A stretch of 64,000 nucleotides of DNA from Morella rubra (taxonomy: Eukaryota > Streptophyta > Magnoliopsida > Fagales > Myricaceae), in NCBI GenBank assembly GCA_003952965.2, contig CM025850.1, positions 32,418,173 through 32,482,172 of the forward strand, written 5' to 3'. Positions 11,572 through 23,269 of this stretch are shown here, piece by piece. Within the stretch, counting starts at the first letter, position 1. Each line of letters opens with the position of its first letter. Both the position numbers and the translations under genes were made by a program. The notes under the pieces are model-generated. The model saw nothing but the letters and a program-made list of their open reading frames with translations. It was not told the origin of the DNA and did not search any database.

Positions 11572-12844
11572 GCAGTACCTTACTTAATTCGGCGTAATAA
11601 AAGTAAATAGCATTATATAAGCACAACAAAATCAATAGCTCGATTTCTTTAAAAAATGGGAAGCACCAAAGAACCAAAGAAAGCAGCTTGTTTGTGGGGA
11701 AACTTGGTACTTCCGATCTACAAACAAACAATAGAATATCACTGATATTGTACACATAGATGGACAATATGAGCAAAATCCCTGTTGGAGATAGTATAGG
11801 TACATAGATCTTGAAGGTAACAAAATGTTTATCTTCTGTCCACCACCTAAATGGGAACCTCTTTATACCTCGTGAAATTGACAACCACCAGCATCAATTA
11901 AATGAAATCTGGTCGAATAGGTCATAACTCCATGCTTCCATTGTGCCAAATCTGACCAAAAGGAATAGCTATTGCAAACTATCAATCCTATACCATACTC
12001 TTATAAGAAGTCTAGCAACAAACAGACTTATGGTCATGTGTGAAAAGGAAGTGCATATGAATCAATTCCTGCAAACAAAGTTGCAATGATTGGTCTTTAA
12101 TTAAAGAAACTAAGGGCCGAAGCTTCCACATCGGAAATATCATCACAATCAAATGAAGGAGAAAATCAAGTTGTCTTCAACAAATGAGCATTTGTGAGAA
12201 GAGCTAGTTCTGGGTTGTTCCAAGTTTCTATGTTGCTCTACATTTGTCGAGAATTGATACGAAAGAAAATCCTCTTTTTTGTGAAACTCGAATGGCAGGG
12301 ATTAGCCTAAAGGTCTCTTATTGCTTTTTTTGTAGTCATCTTGAAGTTGGTCATCTTGAAGGTCTCTAAAGGAGGAACGAATAGATCATGATCCTCATCT
12401 AACCCGATATCAACTCCCCCACCCCCCCCAAAAAAAACCCAAGACAAAAGGAACATACCAAAATCAAAAGAAAAGGGAGACAAGAAAACAAATGAGAAGA
12501 AGAGTTGAGTGCTACCTTGATCTACGATGAAAATGGGTGGCAGGAGGCTATTGGCAGTAGCTGATTTCGAAGGAGAGAGCTGAATTCGTGCGAGAGAGGG
12601 AGAGAGATTTGGAAGATTTATCTCACACTCACTGAGGGCATTCTGGTCATTTCAAGTGGAATAGAGGCAGGTGTGACGCACGTGGATGAAAAACAGTCTC
12701 ATTTGACGAAGAATTTAGACGGGAGGCAAAGATTGACAGGTTTTTAAAGATAGGGGTCTCAAATTGTTAAATTGAAAAATAAGGGTAGCAACTTGATTTT
12801 TGCCCAAACATAGGGGCTAACTATGACTTTACCCCTAAAATTAA

Positions 12845-14606
12845 ATTAGACATGAATATGAAGACAATATATTAAATGTACGATAAAATTAATAATGGTC
12901 TACAAATATCTAGCCGACATAATAGTAAATAAAATACATAATCAAAATTAAGTACATAATATAAAATATAAAATATAGAAATACCAAACGAAAAACATAA
13001 TCATAAAGTCTAGTACAAGCCGGAGACTAACAAAGCATAAGTAAATAATAGCGAAAATACATAAACCGGAGACTAGTCTGAATCACAAGCTGGAGACTGA
13101 CAAAGCATAAGTCAGAGACTAGTCTGAATCACGACGACGAGGTGGCTCATCGAGATCTTGTCTGATGGCGTCATGAACATGCTTCAACCACTCTTTCATA
13201 ATATCCACTCGTTTGATGAGCGTCCAGAGCTGTATCGGAGAGTACTAAGAGACTGGTACAACTGGGACATGTATTCTATCACAGAAGTCAGTTCCATTCG
13301 CATAGCAATCACCTCCTTCGACAGACCCCTCTCCGTCAAACCAAAATTGTTCTCTAGAGTGGTCAAGCGGGTATGGAGATCCATGTAAACGTATGCGTCA
13401 GCTTCACTTTCGTCTGGATACTCTCCTTTAGCTCCACTACCATAGTGTCCGCTTAAGCTGGTCGCTCTGTCAATGCCCCGGCCTTGGTGATACTTTTTTC
13501 GGAGCGATCCATGGCCAACCTAACAAAAATCGTCCAAACGTCAACAAAAACCGATCAATGACAAGAACATTTGCGTACATGACGAATAGTCTAATCCCAA
13601 ATTGTCCACAACTTGGACAATTCGGGAATTACCGTGCATTGAACAACTAGAATGCGCGATAATTTCCAAACAGGTCTAAGGGCTATTAAATGCAAAACAA
13701 AACAAATATTAAATAAAACTTCACGCATAACCATCCGGCCGGATTAACAACCGTTCGCACTGCAAAAACCAAAAAGATGTCGTTTTGTGAAGAAACGTCC
13801 GCAAGCCCTGAAGGATGTCTGAACGGTTTGAATTGCCCTAAGAACAGATCCTTCGACAACTGCTCTCCAACAGATGCATTTTAATCCCAAAAAGCAGCCA
13901 TTTTACATCACCATTTTCGCACCCAATTAACACCAAACATGTTTCTAAGCTACCAAAGCATTAAACAATAAAAAATCAAGCAAAACAACATATTTTTACT
14001 AAAAACCCATAAAAATCGTAAAATATCGTACCTCTCAAAGCTTCCAAATCGCAAAGATGTGTTCCAATGCACCTAAAGTTTGAGCAATCTATACCTGAAG
14101 CTCCTTCTCAACCATTCAAATGACTCTTCAAAAAGAAACCAGAGCTAGGATGAATTTGAGAGGATTTTGGGTGTTTTCGGAAAGTTGCCAAATGAACACT
14201 AGTTTCTAGGTTTCATCCTTTTAATTCTGTCAAAAACACATCCGGACAGTAATAAGTGATGTCCAGACGTTGTCCCCTGAAAATTTATCGCCAACAATTT
14301 TGTAGCCGTCCAGATTGTTATCCAAAATTTCGACAGCATCCAGACATGTACGAATTAAATCCAAGAAATTGTTTGAACCAGCCAACAACAGCATTTTACA
14401 TCTAACTCAACGACGTCGTATTAGAAAATTCACGTCCACACAGGCTAGCAAAACATGCGGATGACCCATTTCGAAAGCACGACACCGTTTTTCTCAATGA
14501 AAAACGACGTCGTTTATACAACAACAACAACCGTCCGAATGATTACACAGATGTCCGAATGCTACCTATCTACTTAAATTACATTAAACGTGTCATTATA
14601 TTAATT

Positions 14607-14637
<31 letters not shown>

Positions 14638-15059
14638 CACTTCAATAATTTTGATACTATACAGTACTTACATATTTTTATTCATTTCCTTATTTTTAGA
14701 TGATTCTACAGTTAATAACATTCTAGTAACAAATTAGAACATTACATTTGAAGTATTAACATATCCAAACTGTCAAGTAAATAGATGCATAATTGATAGT
14801 ACCTAATGTATTATGTATTTAATTATAGATTTTAAGATTCTAAGTGTTACAGTTAATAACATTCTAAGTGACAGATAATGAGCATTACATTTGAAGTATT
14901 AACATATCCAAACCGTCAAAGGTAAATATTAAACCATAATAAAAAAAGATGCTTAATAACCATCATAAAACAAAATCAACGTAAATATCCAAAATGCAAA
15001 CCTAAAATAAATGTCCACGACAAACATAAATATCCAAAAAAAATAACGTGAAAGAAAAA
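12845..15059. other. CACTA interior without recognisable gene
   Basis: AT-rich, with scattered CGTCCG/CGTTCG motifs. A short minus-strand frame at 13196-13384 (RLTTLENNFGLTERGL) looks like coiled-coil and may be a scrap of the same transposon protein family as 15060-16520. An AC/AT microsatellite lies at about 14607-14638. Two similar blocks, 14690-14770 and 14830-14915, share TTACATTTGAAGTATTAAC. Confidence 0.5.
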
Positions 15060-16520
15060 TATAAAGAAAGTCCTAATCATGCTGCGGACCGGACTCAGTG
15101 GATCCATCCCCGGTGGACTAGCTCATCTTCCCGAGCTGATCCTCAATGTCGCCTAACCTCCTTAACATCACACTCAAGGTGCTAGGAGTGGTACTGAGAA
15201 ATGGCCGCAATCCTGTCATCTAAGTCTCCATAGATGTCACACGAGCCCCTAAGTCGACGCACAATTGATGCCTCGGCGAAATAGCAGCCTCAACTATCCC
15301 TTTTAGGTCCGTCATCCAAGTATCGGCTCAGGCTAGTTGCTCCTCCTACATATGAAGACTGGGCTCCTCCACTAGCTACAGCTCTCCGGGAGCAGGAGCT
15401 CGCGGTATTTGCTGCCGCCTAAGTTGAGCCTCGAAACGACTTAAAGTGGTCCGACATATGGGACCGGGAGACACCTTCCTTTCCTCGTCCCAACTATCCG
15501 CGCAGCCCACACTTTGGAGGAAATGTGTTAGGAGTGGATTGTACGACAATGCAACAGCAGAACTATTCTTCACTTTGGACCGAAAAGTTAGGAAGACGTA
15601 CAACGGAAAATCTACAATACATCCTTTAGCCACGGATAACATCAGCTCGCCTCTCACTATAGAACACTCTGTCGTGTGAGCCCTCGGCTGGATGTCGTAG
15701 GCAAAGATGAGGTGCAGAATATGCTAGAATAGAAGCATGTACTTCTGTCTCATGAAGAGTCCAACGACAACCACGTCCTGGACCGTGAATGTATGGAAGA
15801 TGTCTTCGCATCTGGCTTGTTCCCATCTCCACTGCAGGGTATGCTCCAATCGGGCTTTGCATCCCCATAAATGCCGCTAGGATGTCTGCTAACAACTGAA
15901 AGGTCACCCTGCATACAGTGGTGGTCCATACCAGTGCATCAAGATCCGCAACATCTAGTAGTGCTACGTAAAACTCCCAGACCAGATCTACAGATGCTAC
16001 GCCATCTCTCTTCAGGTGCCCAATCCAACCTTGGTCATCCATAAGATCGCAGATACTTCGGCCTATATACTTCATCTTCTCGAAGTCAGCCACTCGGACC
16101 TTATGCTCTACGATAACAAATCGGCTGAGTATCTCAACCCGCTGCTACTCCAGTTGTTCCTCCCGCATCATATAATTCTATTGACTTTGAGGATTTTGCT
16201 GCATAGAGCTCTCGGCAAATGAGGTAGATGACGAATGCTGACGTTTAAACATTTCTTAATATGTAAAAAAAGGAAGAAACAAATAAACTGTCAGTTATCA
16301 CCGTCCGCACAGTGTCATATAATCCTCTTGACTTTGAGGATCCTCGAAGTCAGCTACTCGGACCTCACGCTTTACGATAGCAAATCGGCTGAGTATCTCA
16401 ACCCGCTGCTGCTCCAGCTGCTCCTCCCGCGTCATATAATCCTCTTGACTTTGAGGATCCTGTTGCATAGAGCTCCCAGCAAATGAGGTAGATGACGAAC
16501 GCTGGCATTTAAACATTTCT
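15060..16520 (-). pseudogene. Degenerate plant-transposon protein gene inside the CACTA
   Basis: The minus-strand frames at 16093-15626 and 15657-15376 read as parts of one protein. The first has DLMDDQGWIGHLKRDG, then VWEFYVALLDVADLD, matching the pattern (WG..., V-x-EFY-x-N/A-L) I associate with the 'putative plant transposon protein' domain found in plant repeat-borne genes. Further minus-strand text near 15100-15330 (ISPRHQLCVDLGARV, LRRLGDIEDQLGKM) looks like its coiled-coil tail. The gene is interrupted several times. Domain assignment is from memory and moderate; it is not TNP2 transposase. Confidence 0.45.
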
Positions 16521-16608
16521 TAATCTATAAAAAAAGGAAAAAACAAATAAAATGTCAGTTATCACCGTCCGCACAGTGTAACATACCGTTCACACAACAT
16601 ATAAAAAT
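16081..16608. repeat. 264-bp tandem duplication in the CACTA
   Basis: CGAAGTCAGCCACTCGGACC at 16081 recurs as CGAAGTCAGCTACTCGGACC at 16345, and similarity continues through TCAGTTATCACCGTCCGCAC in both units. The duplication covers the N-terminal coding part of the minus-strand remnant (REEQLEQQRVEILSRF) and its upstream leader. Confidence 0.8.
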
Positions 16609-16649
16609 TATGCCATCTAATCAAACAATCATCCAGACGCTTCTTAGCC

Positions 16650-17290
16650 GTTCGAACGTAGCATAAAATGACCAAGTTTTAGGGAACAAACGTGCGCACG
16701 CTAGCATAACTGTCCGTAACAAAAATAATACTTAAAAAATAATTTTAACATGTGTATATATCCTAAACAAAACAACAACGCATAATTGAATAACGTCCTC
16801 ACGCAAATAGAAGTTGTCTGAACTCTAATGAAATGACCTAGTTTTAGGTAATATACGTGTGCCTGCTAAGATAACCGTCCACAACAAAAATACTCCTAAA
16901 AATTAAATTTTTAACATGTTTATATATCATAAACAAAACGGCAGCATATAACGGCTCAATGTCCGCATGCATTAAGATAACCGTACGCAACAAAAATACT
17001 CCTAAAAATTAAATTTTTAACATGTTTATATATCATAAACAAAACAAAAGCATATAACGGCTCAATGTCCGCATGCATAAATAAGACGTCGGCACGAATA
17101 ATAAAACGACCTAGTTTTAAGGAACAAAAGTGCGCACGCTAGCATAACTGTCGGCAAAAATAAAAAATACTCCTAAAAAATAAATGTTTAACATGTGTAT
17201 ATATCCTAAACAAAACGACAGCATATAATTGAACAACGTCCTCACGCAAATAGAATCCATCCGAATGTCTAACAAAAAATGACGTAGTTT
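16650..17290. repeat. Subterminal tandem repeats of the CACTA, about four units
   Basis: Units share a core with ACTCCTAAAAA, TTTAACATGT, TATATATC, TAAACAAAAC and GCATATAA, joined by CGTCC/CGTGCGCACGCTAGC blocks. Spacing is roughly 110-190 bp. Such arrays near CACTA ends are usually binding sites for the element's own DNA-binding protein; that role is inferred. Confidence 0.65.
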
Positions 17291-18558
17291 AAAACACATA
17301 AACATAAGTATATATCTTGAACTAAACGACGGCGTATAAAACCAGCGCCGTTTGCACGTCACACTTAGGACGTCCGCACGGTTGTTTTAAAACGGCAATG
17401 TCTCCAAAAAACTTAAGGTAGAAAATTTAAAATAATCTGTCCAAACGTCTGCAACCGTCTAGACGTGTCGTGGGGAAGAAGACCAAGTCGACTCAGCCAT
17501 GGTCGACCTCTCCCCCACCTCCAAAACTACCTCAAACCAACATCAAACATTATAAAATTATAGCCTAAACAATCTTACAACATTAGACAATCCATATCAA
17601 TACAAAGATCGGCCACTAAACAACTGTGGTGGCCAAAAATCTAGTATGAAATTTTCTACGTAAATAACGTCAAAAACACAATTTTTAAACGAAAAAATGA
17701 AATAAAAACATGAGAAACATACATAGATAGAAAGAACTCCACGAAATAGGACTATAGAGCAAGATTTTGGACGAAAAACGCGAATGCACCTCTGTGAGAA
17801 AAGAGAGAAAACGTAAAACTGTCGTGTAAAATGCCATTCAAATGGCTTCTATTCGTTTTTAAAATCCGTCCACACTGTTCAGACGACCTGTTACTGCCAT
17901 ACAGATGGTCAAGTTTTCCATGTGGACCAATCAAATTCCCAGGCATTAAATTGCAAATCGTTAACCGTTAGGAAAATATTCTGGAAATGATGGCGTTCAG
18001 ACGATATGAGTTATTGCGAACAGCTATGGGCAGGCAGACGTCTAGAACGTGCAACATGGAGTACCACAATTCGCTAAAAATATAGCCATACGTGTCTGGA
18101 CGAAAGAGAACCATCTGGAAGCAAACAACTGTACTCCACGGTCGTCTGAAATAGACACGTGTCAATCATGCGCGGATTGTCCAGTCGTTCAGACGTTATG
18201 ATCAGACCGTGAGACGGTATTGTAGCTTTTGTGACGATTTGACTTGCATCACTTATAGGTGACAACTGTGTTTTATCATCCAAATTCTGTGCGCTGTTTT
18301 GTCACCCAAATTCTATGCGCACGTCTTCGCAGACCGTTCGAACGGGTTTGTAGATTCTTGACGAATGTGTCTAGTCACAAATGTGTGACGTTTTGCCTTT
18401 CGTCACCTGTAAATACAGTGCGGACCGATTTTAAGGCTTTCGAACATGTTTTGTATTTCTGAGCACACCTTGCATAACGAAATTTATATTTTGATAGAGA
18501 AGGATATGATTTTGTGACAAAATTTATTTTGACACCTAATGTCATTTTTCTTGTAGTG
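17291..18558. other. CACTA right terminal region
   Basis: No gene. Dense CGTCCG/CGTTCAGACG-type motifs continue (17365, 17450, 17870, 18000, 18190, 18330) up to the terminal inverted repeat. The last 60 bp contain the small hairpin TTTTGTGACAAAATTTATTT before the terminus, a common feature of plant CACTA and derived MITE ends. Confidence 0.6.
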
Positions 18559-18743
18559 TAAGAAGAAGATCATGTTCTGTTTACGTGGGACAAAAATCGT
18601 TCGACATAACAGCTCCAGTGAGTTTGGGGACATTAGAATCGCAATGAGAAATATAGTTTGAGGGGTGATTTGGAACAAATTAAAGTTTGCAGAAGTATTT
18701 AAGAATTGAATGATAATTTGAGGGGGTAAATTGTAATTTAACC
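18559..18743. mobile_element. MITE family M1, copy B, right part
   Basis: Resumes with TAAGAAGAAG, continuing the sequence broken at 8484, and ends GGTAAATTGTAATTTAACC. Sequence just beyond (TTTTGATCCAATTACAG and CTATTATACTCTTATACACC) matches the flank of copy A at 4591 onwards, so the array unit continues here to about 18845. Confidence 0.8.
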
Positions 18744-18849
18744 TTTTAACAATGTATTTTGATCCAATTACAGTTTTTTTTAATAGCAATGAGGAAAATC
18801 TATTATACTCTTATACACCAAACTCGGACTAATGTAGCTTAATTTTTAG

Positions 18850-19000
18850 GGAAATAGCAATTTGGTCACCAGATTTTAGTACCTTTGACAAAATAGTCAC
18901 TAAGTTTATTTATTTTTGGTCACTGAGTCCATATGCTTGTGACTTTTTACTCCTTCCGTCACTCGTTTGCCTTTCTAACGGAATGCACCAACACGTCATC
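18850..19000. mobile_element. Unassigned transposon end
   Basis: Starts GGGAAATAGCAATTTGGTCA, the style of a Mutator-derived MITE end, where array-unit homology stops. No inverse partner was found nearby. It may be half of an element cut by the LINE piece that follows. Confidence 0.35.
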
Positions 19001-19079
19001 ACCTTCTCCAGCTCAGCTTTTCATTAATCCATGTCAGCAAGCCCAATCAAGCTTTTGTGTACCTCCTCCAACACGTCAT

Positions 19080-19885
19080 CTTCTTCTTCGCACGATCCTT
19101 TGCATTTCATCAAAAGGCCAGTTGTCATGCTCATCTTTCAGCCCCATGAAAACGGTCAAGAGCTCTGACCTTTGCAGCTTCTTGTCGTCAGACGCAATTC
19201 ATAAGAAATGCATTGTGCATTACCAGCCATTCTTAACGTATCAAATAGAGCGGTCCACAAGGGTGACAATTATCAAACCAAAGAGAATTGGAACACCCAT
19301 CCCCAATAACAACCTTGATCCTCTCCCGTGCCACTCACGAAATTGGAGAATACTACTTCAGAACCACGTGGAATTAGAGGCAATGCTCATGTTCCAAAAC
19401 TGCCGACCAAAGACTAGATCTTGCGGACCCAATCTGCCCAAATGGACTCATCCCCATCCTTTAGAAAATGCCAAATATGCCTTAGGTTACATGCCTTATT
19501 CCAGGCATTAATTTTCGGGACTCCCAATCCACCTTGATGTAGTGGTTTACATATCTCAACCCATGACACCTTGGCTCCTCCCATATTGAGTTCAATGCCT
19601 TTTCATAAAAATGATCGAAGTGTTTGCACAATTCGACTCAAGGTAGCTTTAGGGAGGATAAAGTGATACACCCAATACGCTTGAGACATTGCAAACAAGA
19701 TTGACTTAACCAACTGCAATCTGCCAGCATAAGAGAGAAATTTATTCGTCCAACTCTTAGCTCGTGCTACAATCCTATCCCCAATAATCTGGCAATCAAT
19801 AGGCCTTAGCCTATTAGAAATTAAAGGGAGGCCCAAATACCGAAGTGGGAGCTCCCTCACAGAGAATTTCAAAGAAGATTAGATC
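19080..19885 (-). mobile_element. LINE (plant L1-type) fragment, reverse transcriptase 3' part
   Basis: Read on the minus strand: RELPLRYLGLPLISNRL and SWTNKFLSYAGRLQLVKS (19872-19603), then GIELNMGGAKVSWVEICKPL and HQGGLGVPKINAWNKACNL near 19590-19450, then VVIGDGCSNSLWFDNCHPCG near 19300-19250. This is the order of the thumb and zf-RVT region of plant L1 ORF2 proteins. Frames are broken several times and both ends are ragged. Old, inactive. Confidence 0.8.
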
Positions 19886-19984
19886 TGAGTTTCAGTTGAA
19901 TTGCTGAAACCACAGATTTATTTATTTATTTTTTCAGTGTTAGGAGTCAGCCCAGACAGTAAATGAACTCTACCGTGTTTAATA

Positions 19985-20300
19985 GTGCTGCATGCCCACA
20001 TAAAATTTCAGGCAAAGTAGATTCTATAAAATTCTATGTGCATTAAGCAAATGTTGTATCTTTTTTTCCTAATTGCATCATGTAAGTCCTGAAAAAATTG
20101 TAGGAGAATATCCTTGTTGAATTAATAAAAAAATGATTACGTGATCCATCATTTTGAAAGAAGAAAGTTTGAATAGTATCAAGTGGAGAGTGCAATTTTT
20201 GACCGGATGGGAGAGTATATGTAGCCTGCACGGCTTGTAAATGGAAGTATTAACGTCTATATAATCGATATCAATTAGGGCCTTTTTAAAAAAAAAAAAA
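19985..20300 (+). repeat. GLR 3' flank, array unit 3
   Basis: AAAATTTCAGGCAAAGTAG, the GGAGAATATCC block, CCATCATTTTGAAAG, GGATGGGAGAGTATATGTAG and GATATCAATTAGGGCC align in order with units 1 and 2. No GLR exon survives immediately upstream; the LINE fragment ends there. Confidence 0.7.
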
Positions 20301-21340
20301 AAAATTGACTGTCACACCTCAATTAGCTTAAACCAATCATACCTCAAAAATTGATTATGTTACCAATTTCACCCTCATATTCTGATGCTTTTCAAACTGT
20401 GAAAGAAACTTTAGAGAAATGGCGGAGGAATGACTAACAGACAGAACAAAGAAGCTTATGGAGAAATTCGCCTTCTGTTCCTATTGCATCAATTAAATTC
20501 CCGTGCTGTACAGAATTTTTCTTTATAAAATATTACAAGAGTTGTACACGTCAGACTTCTAACGATAATTATTGTACAAATTAAGCTGTTAAAGCACAAA
20601 GCTAATAATATCTTGCAGCAACCCAAATATCAACACGCCCCAATCACACCTGGACAATAAAAACGTAATGATGTTGCAGATCATTACAATTAATATATAA
20701 CTATTAAATTAAAGAATAAATACAATTTACACCCTTCAATTACAAGATTTTTACATTCTGTACATCATCTATTATTTTGTCCCGTTACACTTCTGTAAAA
20801 AAATTTCTTCAATTTCAACAGAAAATGATTTTTTGACATAAAAAATTATGATTTTACCTCAATAAACTTGTTATTATTAAAAAAAATCAGAAGGATAAAA
20901 TTGTCGTTTTACTTGTAAAAAAATTATTTTCTGTCTAAATTAACAGAAAAATTTAACGAGAGGTGCAAAATTTCTAAAATCATCAATTAGTGCAGTATGA
21001 AAAAAATAATAGAAAGATACAAAGTGTGAAGACTCTTTTGCAAATTATAAAATTAATCATAGAAGAGCTGTCGTATGATCTTTCTTGAACATGTCAATTA
21101 GCTCAGATCCATGTCATTCGGAATATTTTTATTTAATTAGAAAAAAAAATATTAAGATGCTTCAATCTTTCTAGTTAAATTCAAAATGAATCTATCTAGA
21201 AAGCATAAAATAATAATATTCTAGTGGAAGGGAAGGTGCAGGGACGTGTCACGGTAGTCCCAAAATGAGTTTTCAATATAATATTATCGCAGTTTGTTGG
21301 ATCATAATGATCAACTACTTCTGTATTCGAGTCAACCACT
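20301..21340. other. Intergenic sequence upstream of GLR copy 2
   Basis: AT-rich. 20700-21030 looks like a weak inverted-repeat element (AAATACAATTTACACCC against GATACAAAGTGTG), without clear ends. No open frame of note. The promoter of GLR copy 2 would have lain near 21200-21380, but I see no convincing TATA box. Confidence 0.4.
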
Positions 21341-21387
21341 TCTTTTGGTAAATCGTCTTAAAGCTTTACAACATATTCGATCTAACC

Positions 21388-21531
21388 ATGAAGATCCCCG
21401 CCACACTTGCTTTCTCTATCTTCTTCATCATTCTCTTTTCTCAAAGGATCATATGCTTATCAGAGGCACAAAACACGACATCTCAACTACATGGATACGT
21501 GGTTTGCCAAGATGGGATTGAGTTGTTTTCT
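21388..21531 (+). pseudogene. Duplicated signal-peptide exon of GLR copy 2
   Basis: ATG at 21388 opens a 47-residue frame (MKIPATLAFSIFFIILFSQR...) ending TAA at 21529-21531. It is a tandem duplicate of the true first exon, whose ATG is at 21567. Both share the leader AAAGCTTTACA...CATATTCGA, the hydrophobic signal peptide and the GGATACGTGGTTTGCCAAGA block, about 179 bp apart. The duplicate keeps AAAACACGA where the downstream copy has lost an A, but has lost most of the following VPVNVGVVLD region. Confidence 0.75.
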
Positions 21532-22064
21532 TAAAGCTTTACACAACATATTCGAGCTAATTAACCATGAAGATCCCTGCGGCCACACTTGCTTTCTCTA
21601 TCTTCTTCCTCATTCTCCTTTCTCAAAAGATCCTATGCTTATCAGAGGCACAAACACGAACATCCCAGTCAACGTCGGCGTCGTTCTTGACATGGATACG
21701 TGGTTTGCCAAGATGGGATTGAGTTGCATCAATATGCTCTCTCAGACTTCTATGCCTCCAGTAGCCATTACAAAACCAGGCTGGTTCTCCACGTAAGGGA
21801 CTCCAAAAGCGAAGTCGTTGGAGCTGCAGCTGCAGGTTCCTCTCTCTCTCTCTCTCCCGCGTGTGTTCATCTTTTCATTCAATCTTCATCATCACAAGCA
21901 CATGATGCACGTTATATACCAGAGAATAACAGAGAAATTTGATGCTTATCACTAAATGCATGAGAGGGTCTTTGGTAGCGTAGGTGACCCAGTGAATCAA
22001 TAAGTGAGTTCCGACAACACCAAGAATTTTAGACAACACTTTTTTAGACGATAAATTAAGAATA

Positions 22065-22444
22065 GGGAAAAATACACTTTTTACCAACAAATTACCATAG
22101 ATTTTACACTTTGCACCATAAACTATCAATTTTGACACATTGCACCCTCTAACTATTCAATTTTTAACACTTTGCACCCTTTATCAAAATTTTCAAACTA
22201 AAATGACGATAATGCCCTTAGATATTGTTGTCAATTCATTCATTTCTCAAGAGTATTATTGTCAAATGAAGGGTGCAAAGTGTTTTAATATTAGTAGTTG
22301 GAGGGTGTGATGTGTCAAAGTGGGTAGTTTATGGTGCAAAATGTATAATATTGGTAGTTTGAGGGTGTAATGTCTTAAAGATGGTAGTTTGGGTGCAATG
22401 TGTCACTACTCCGGTAGTTTGTGGGTGAAAAGTGTATTTTCTCC
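22065..22444. mobile_element. Mutator-type MITE in GLR intron 1
   Basis: 380 bp, starting GGGAAAAATACACTTTTTAC and ending AAAAGTGTATTTTCTCC. A perfect 9-bp target duplication TTAAGAATA sits at 22056-22064 and 22445-22453. The interior repeats TTTGCACC-like phrases. Non-coding. Confidence 0.85.
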
Positions 22445-22469
22445 TTAAGAATATGTTAGATATCATATC

Positions 22470-23252
22470 ACGGGTCGGTTATTGTGCAAAGCACAACGGT
22501 GTGAAGCCCGGTGAAGTAGCAGCTGAGCTAAGAAGTTGGCCATCCAGCAGTTGTAATAGCGCCACATCATTTAATGAGAAGACTCATCTCAACCGACCCG
22601 TACCCAACCCAAATAACCAAACTCGCCCACCCGTTTGAAAAACAAAACAGCGAATGCTTTCTTCCCCTTTGTGCAGAACAGAGTGCTGGAATGGAACAGA
22701 TTGCAGCTATTCTCCATCATTCAATCTGCAAAAGAACCGCTAAGAGCTAAGAGAGAGCCAATAACCAGAGTCAGAGTCAGAAAAAAAAAAAAACTACAAG
22801 AAACCATTGGTTTGTCCCAAATATGCAGCCTATCCCAGAATCTACAATAAACCAGCCAAACAAACCGAATGCTCCAGAACATGCAGATTGTCCCAACCCA
22901 CAAACAAGTGCAAACCAGCAGTTAGAGAAAGCAACTTCCAATAACTTAGGTCTTAGAAGCAGTCAGGAACCATACACATCACCTCATAGACGTAGACCAC
23001 GAATGTAATTATGTAAGCCAGGGAGGATTTGCCCTAGAACCTGAAAGAGAAACAGAGATGAAGCAATATGCCCAAGCAGCAAAACCAGAGTTCGTACAAA
23101 CGGGCGAGAGTGATTTTTTCTGGGTCGGGTCTGGGGCTTGAAACGGGTCGGCGGGTCTTCTTGTGGCTTCATTTCGACAGCGGGACCGTTTCTTTCCATC
23201 TCAGCCGCTGCTTGAGCTTCATGCTTTGCACAATTACCGAACCCATGTCCAT
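22470..23252. mobile_element. Inverted-repeat element of unknown family in GLR intron 1
   Basis: The left arm GGGTCGGTTATTGTGCAAAG faces the right arm, whose inverse reads GGGTTCGGTAATTGTGCAAA. Similarity extends inward about 150 bp through GCAGCTGAG and a CGCCC...CCGTTTG block. The arms are GC-richer than their surroundings and each can be read as coding-like text with C-A-K-H (YCAKHNGV on +, NCAKHEAQ on -). The centre has no known domain. I could not find a clean target duplication. Confidence 0.5.
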
Positions 23253-23269
23253 CTGTAATCCCGCATTCA

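Larger units (their letters stand above)
8927..12835. mobile_element. Mutator-like element (MULE), 3.9 kb, nested in the CACTA
   Basis: Terminal inverted repeats of about 200 bp start GGGGTAAAGTTATAGTTAGC on the left; the inverse at the right end starts GGGGTAAAGTCATAGTTAGC. A perfect 9-bp target duplication TAAAATTAA flanks it (8918-8926 and 12836-12844), the Mutator hallmark. Inside are two short coding remnants facing each other, at 9730-10140 (+) and 11338-11571 (-), and no MURA transposase core that I can recognise. It is therefore deleted or non-autonomous. It is younger than the CACTA element it sits in. Confidence 0.9.
8485..18558. mobile_element. CACTA (En/Spm-type) DNA transposon, 10.1 kb, non-autonomous
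   Basis: The right end reads CATTTTTCTTGTAGTG, the inverse of CACTACAAGAAAAATG. The left end CGCTACATGA is a worn version of the same terminus. A TAA target duplication flanks it (8482-8484 and 18559-18561), and the split MITE M1 reads through when the element is removed. Both ends and much of the interior are studded with CGTCCG, CGTTCG and CGTGCG motifs, as expected of subterminal transposase-binding repeats. No TNP2 transposase frame is visible. Coding remnants lie on the minus strand at 15060-16520. A Mutator-like element (8927-12835) has inserted into it. Confidence 0.85.

Noticed and set aside
18933-19511. 192-residue plus-strand open frame
   Set aside because: It is antisense to the minus-strand LINE reverse-transcriptase fragment, which reads as real family text.
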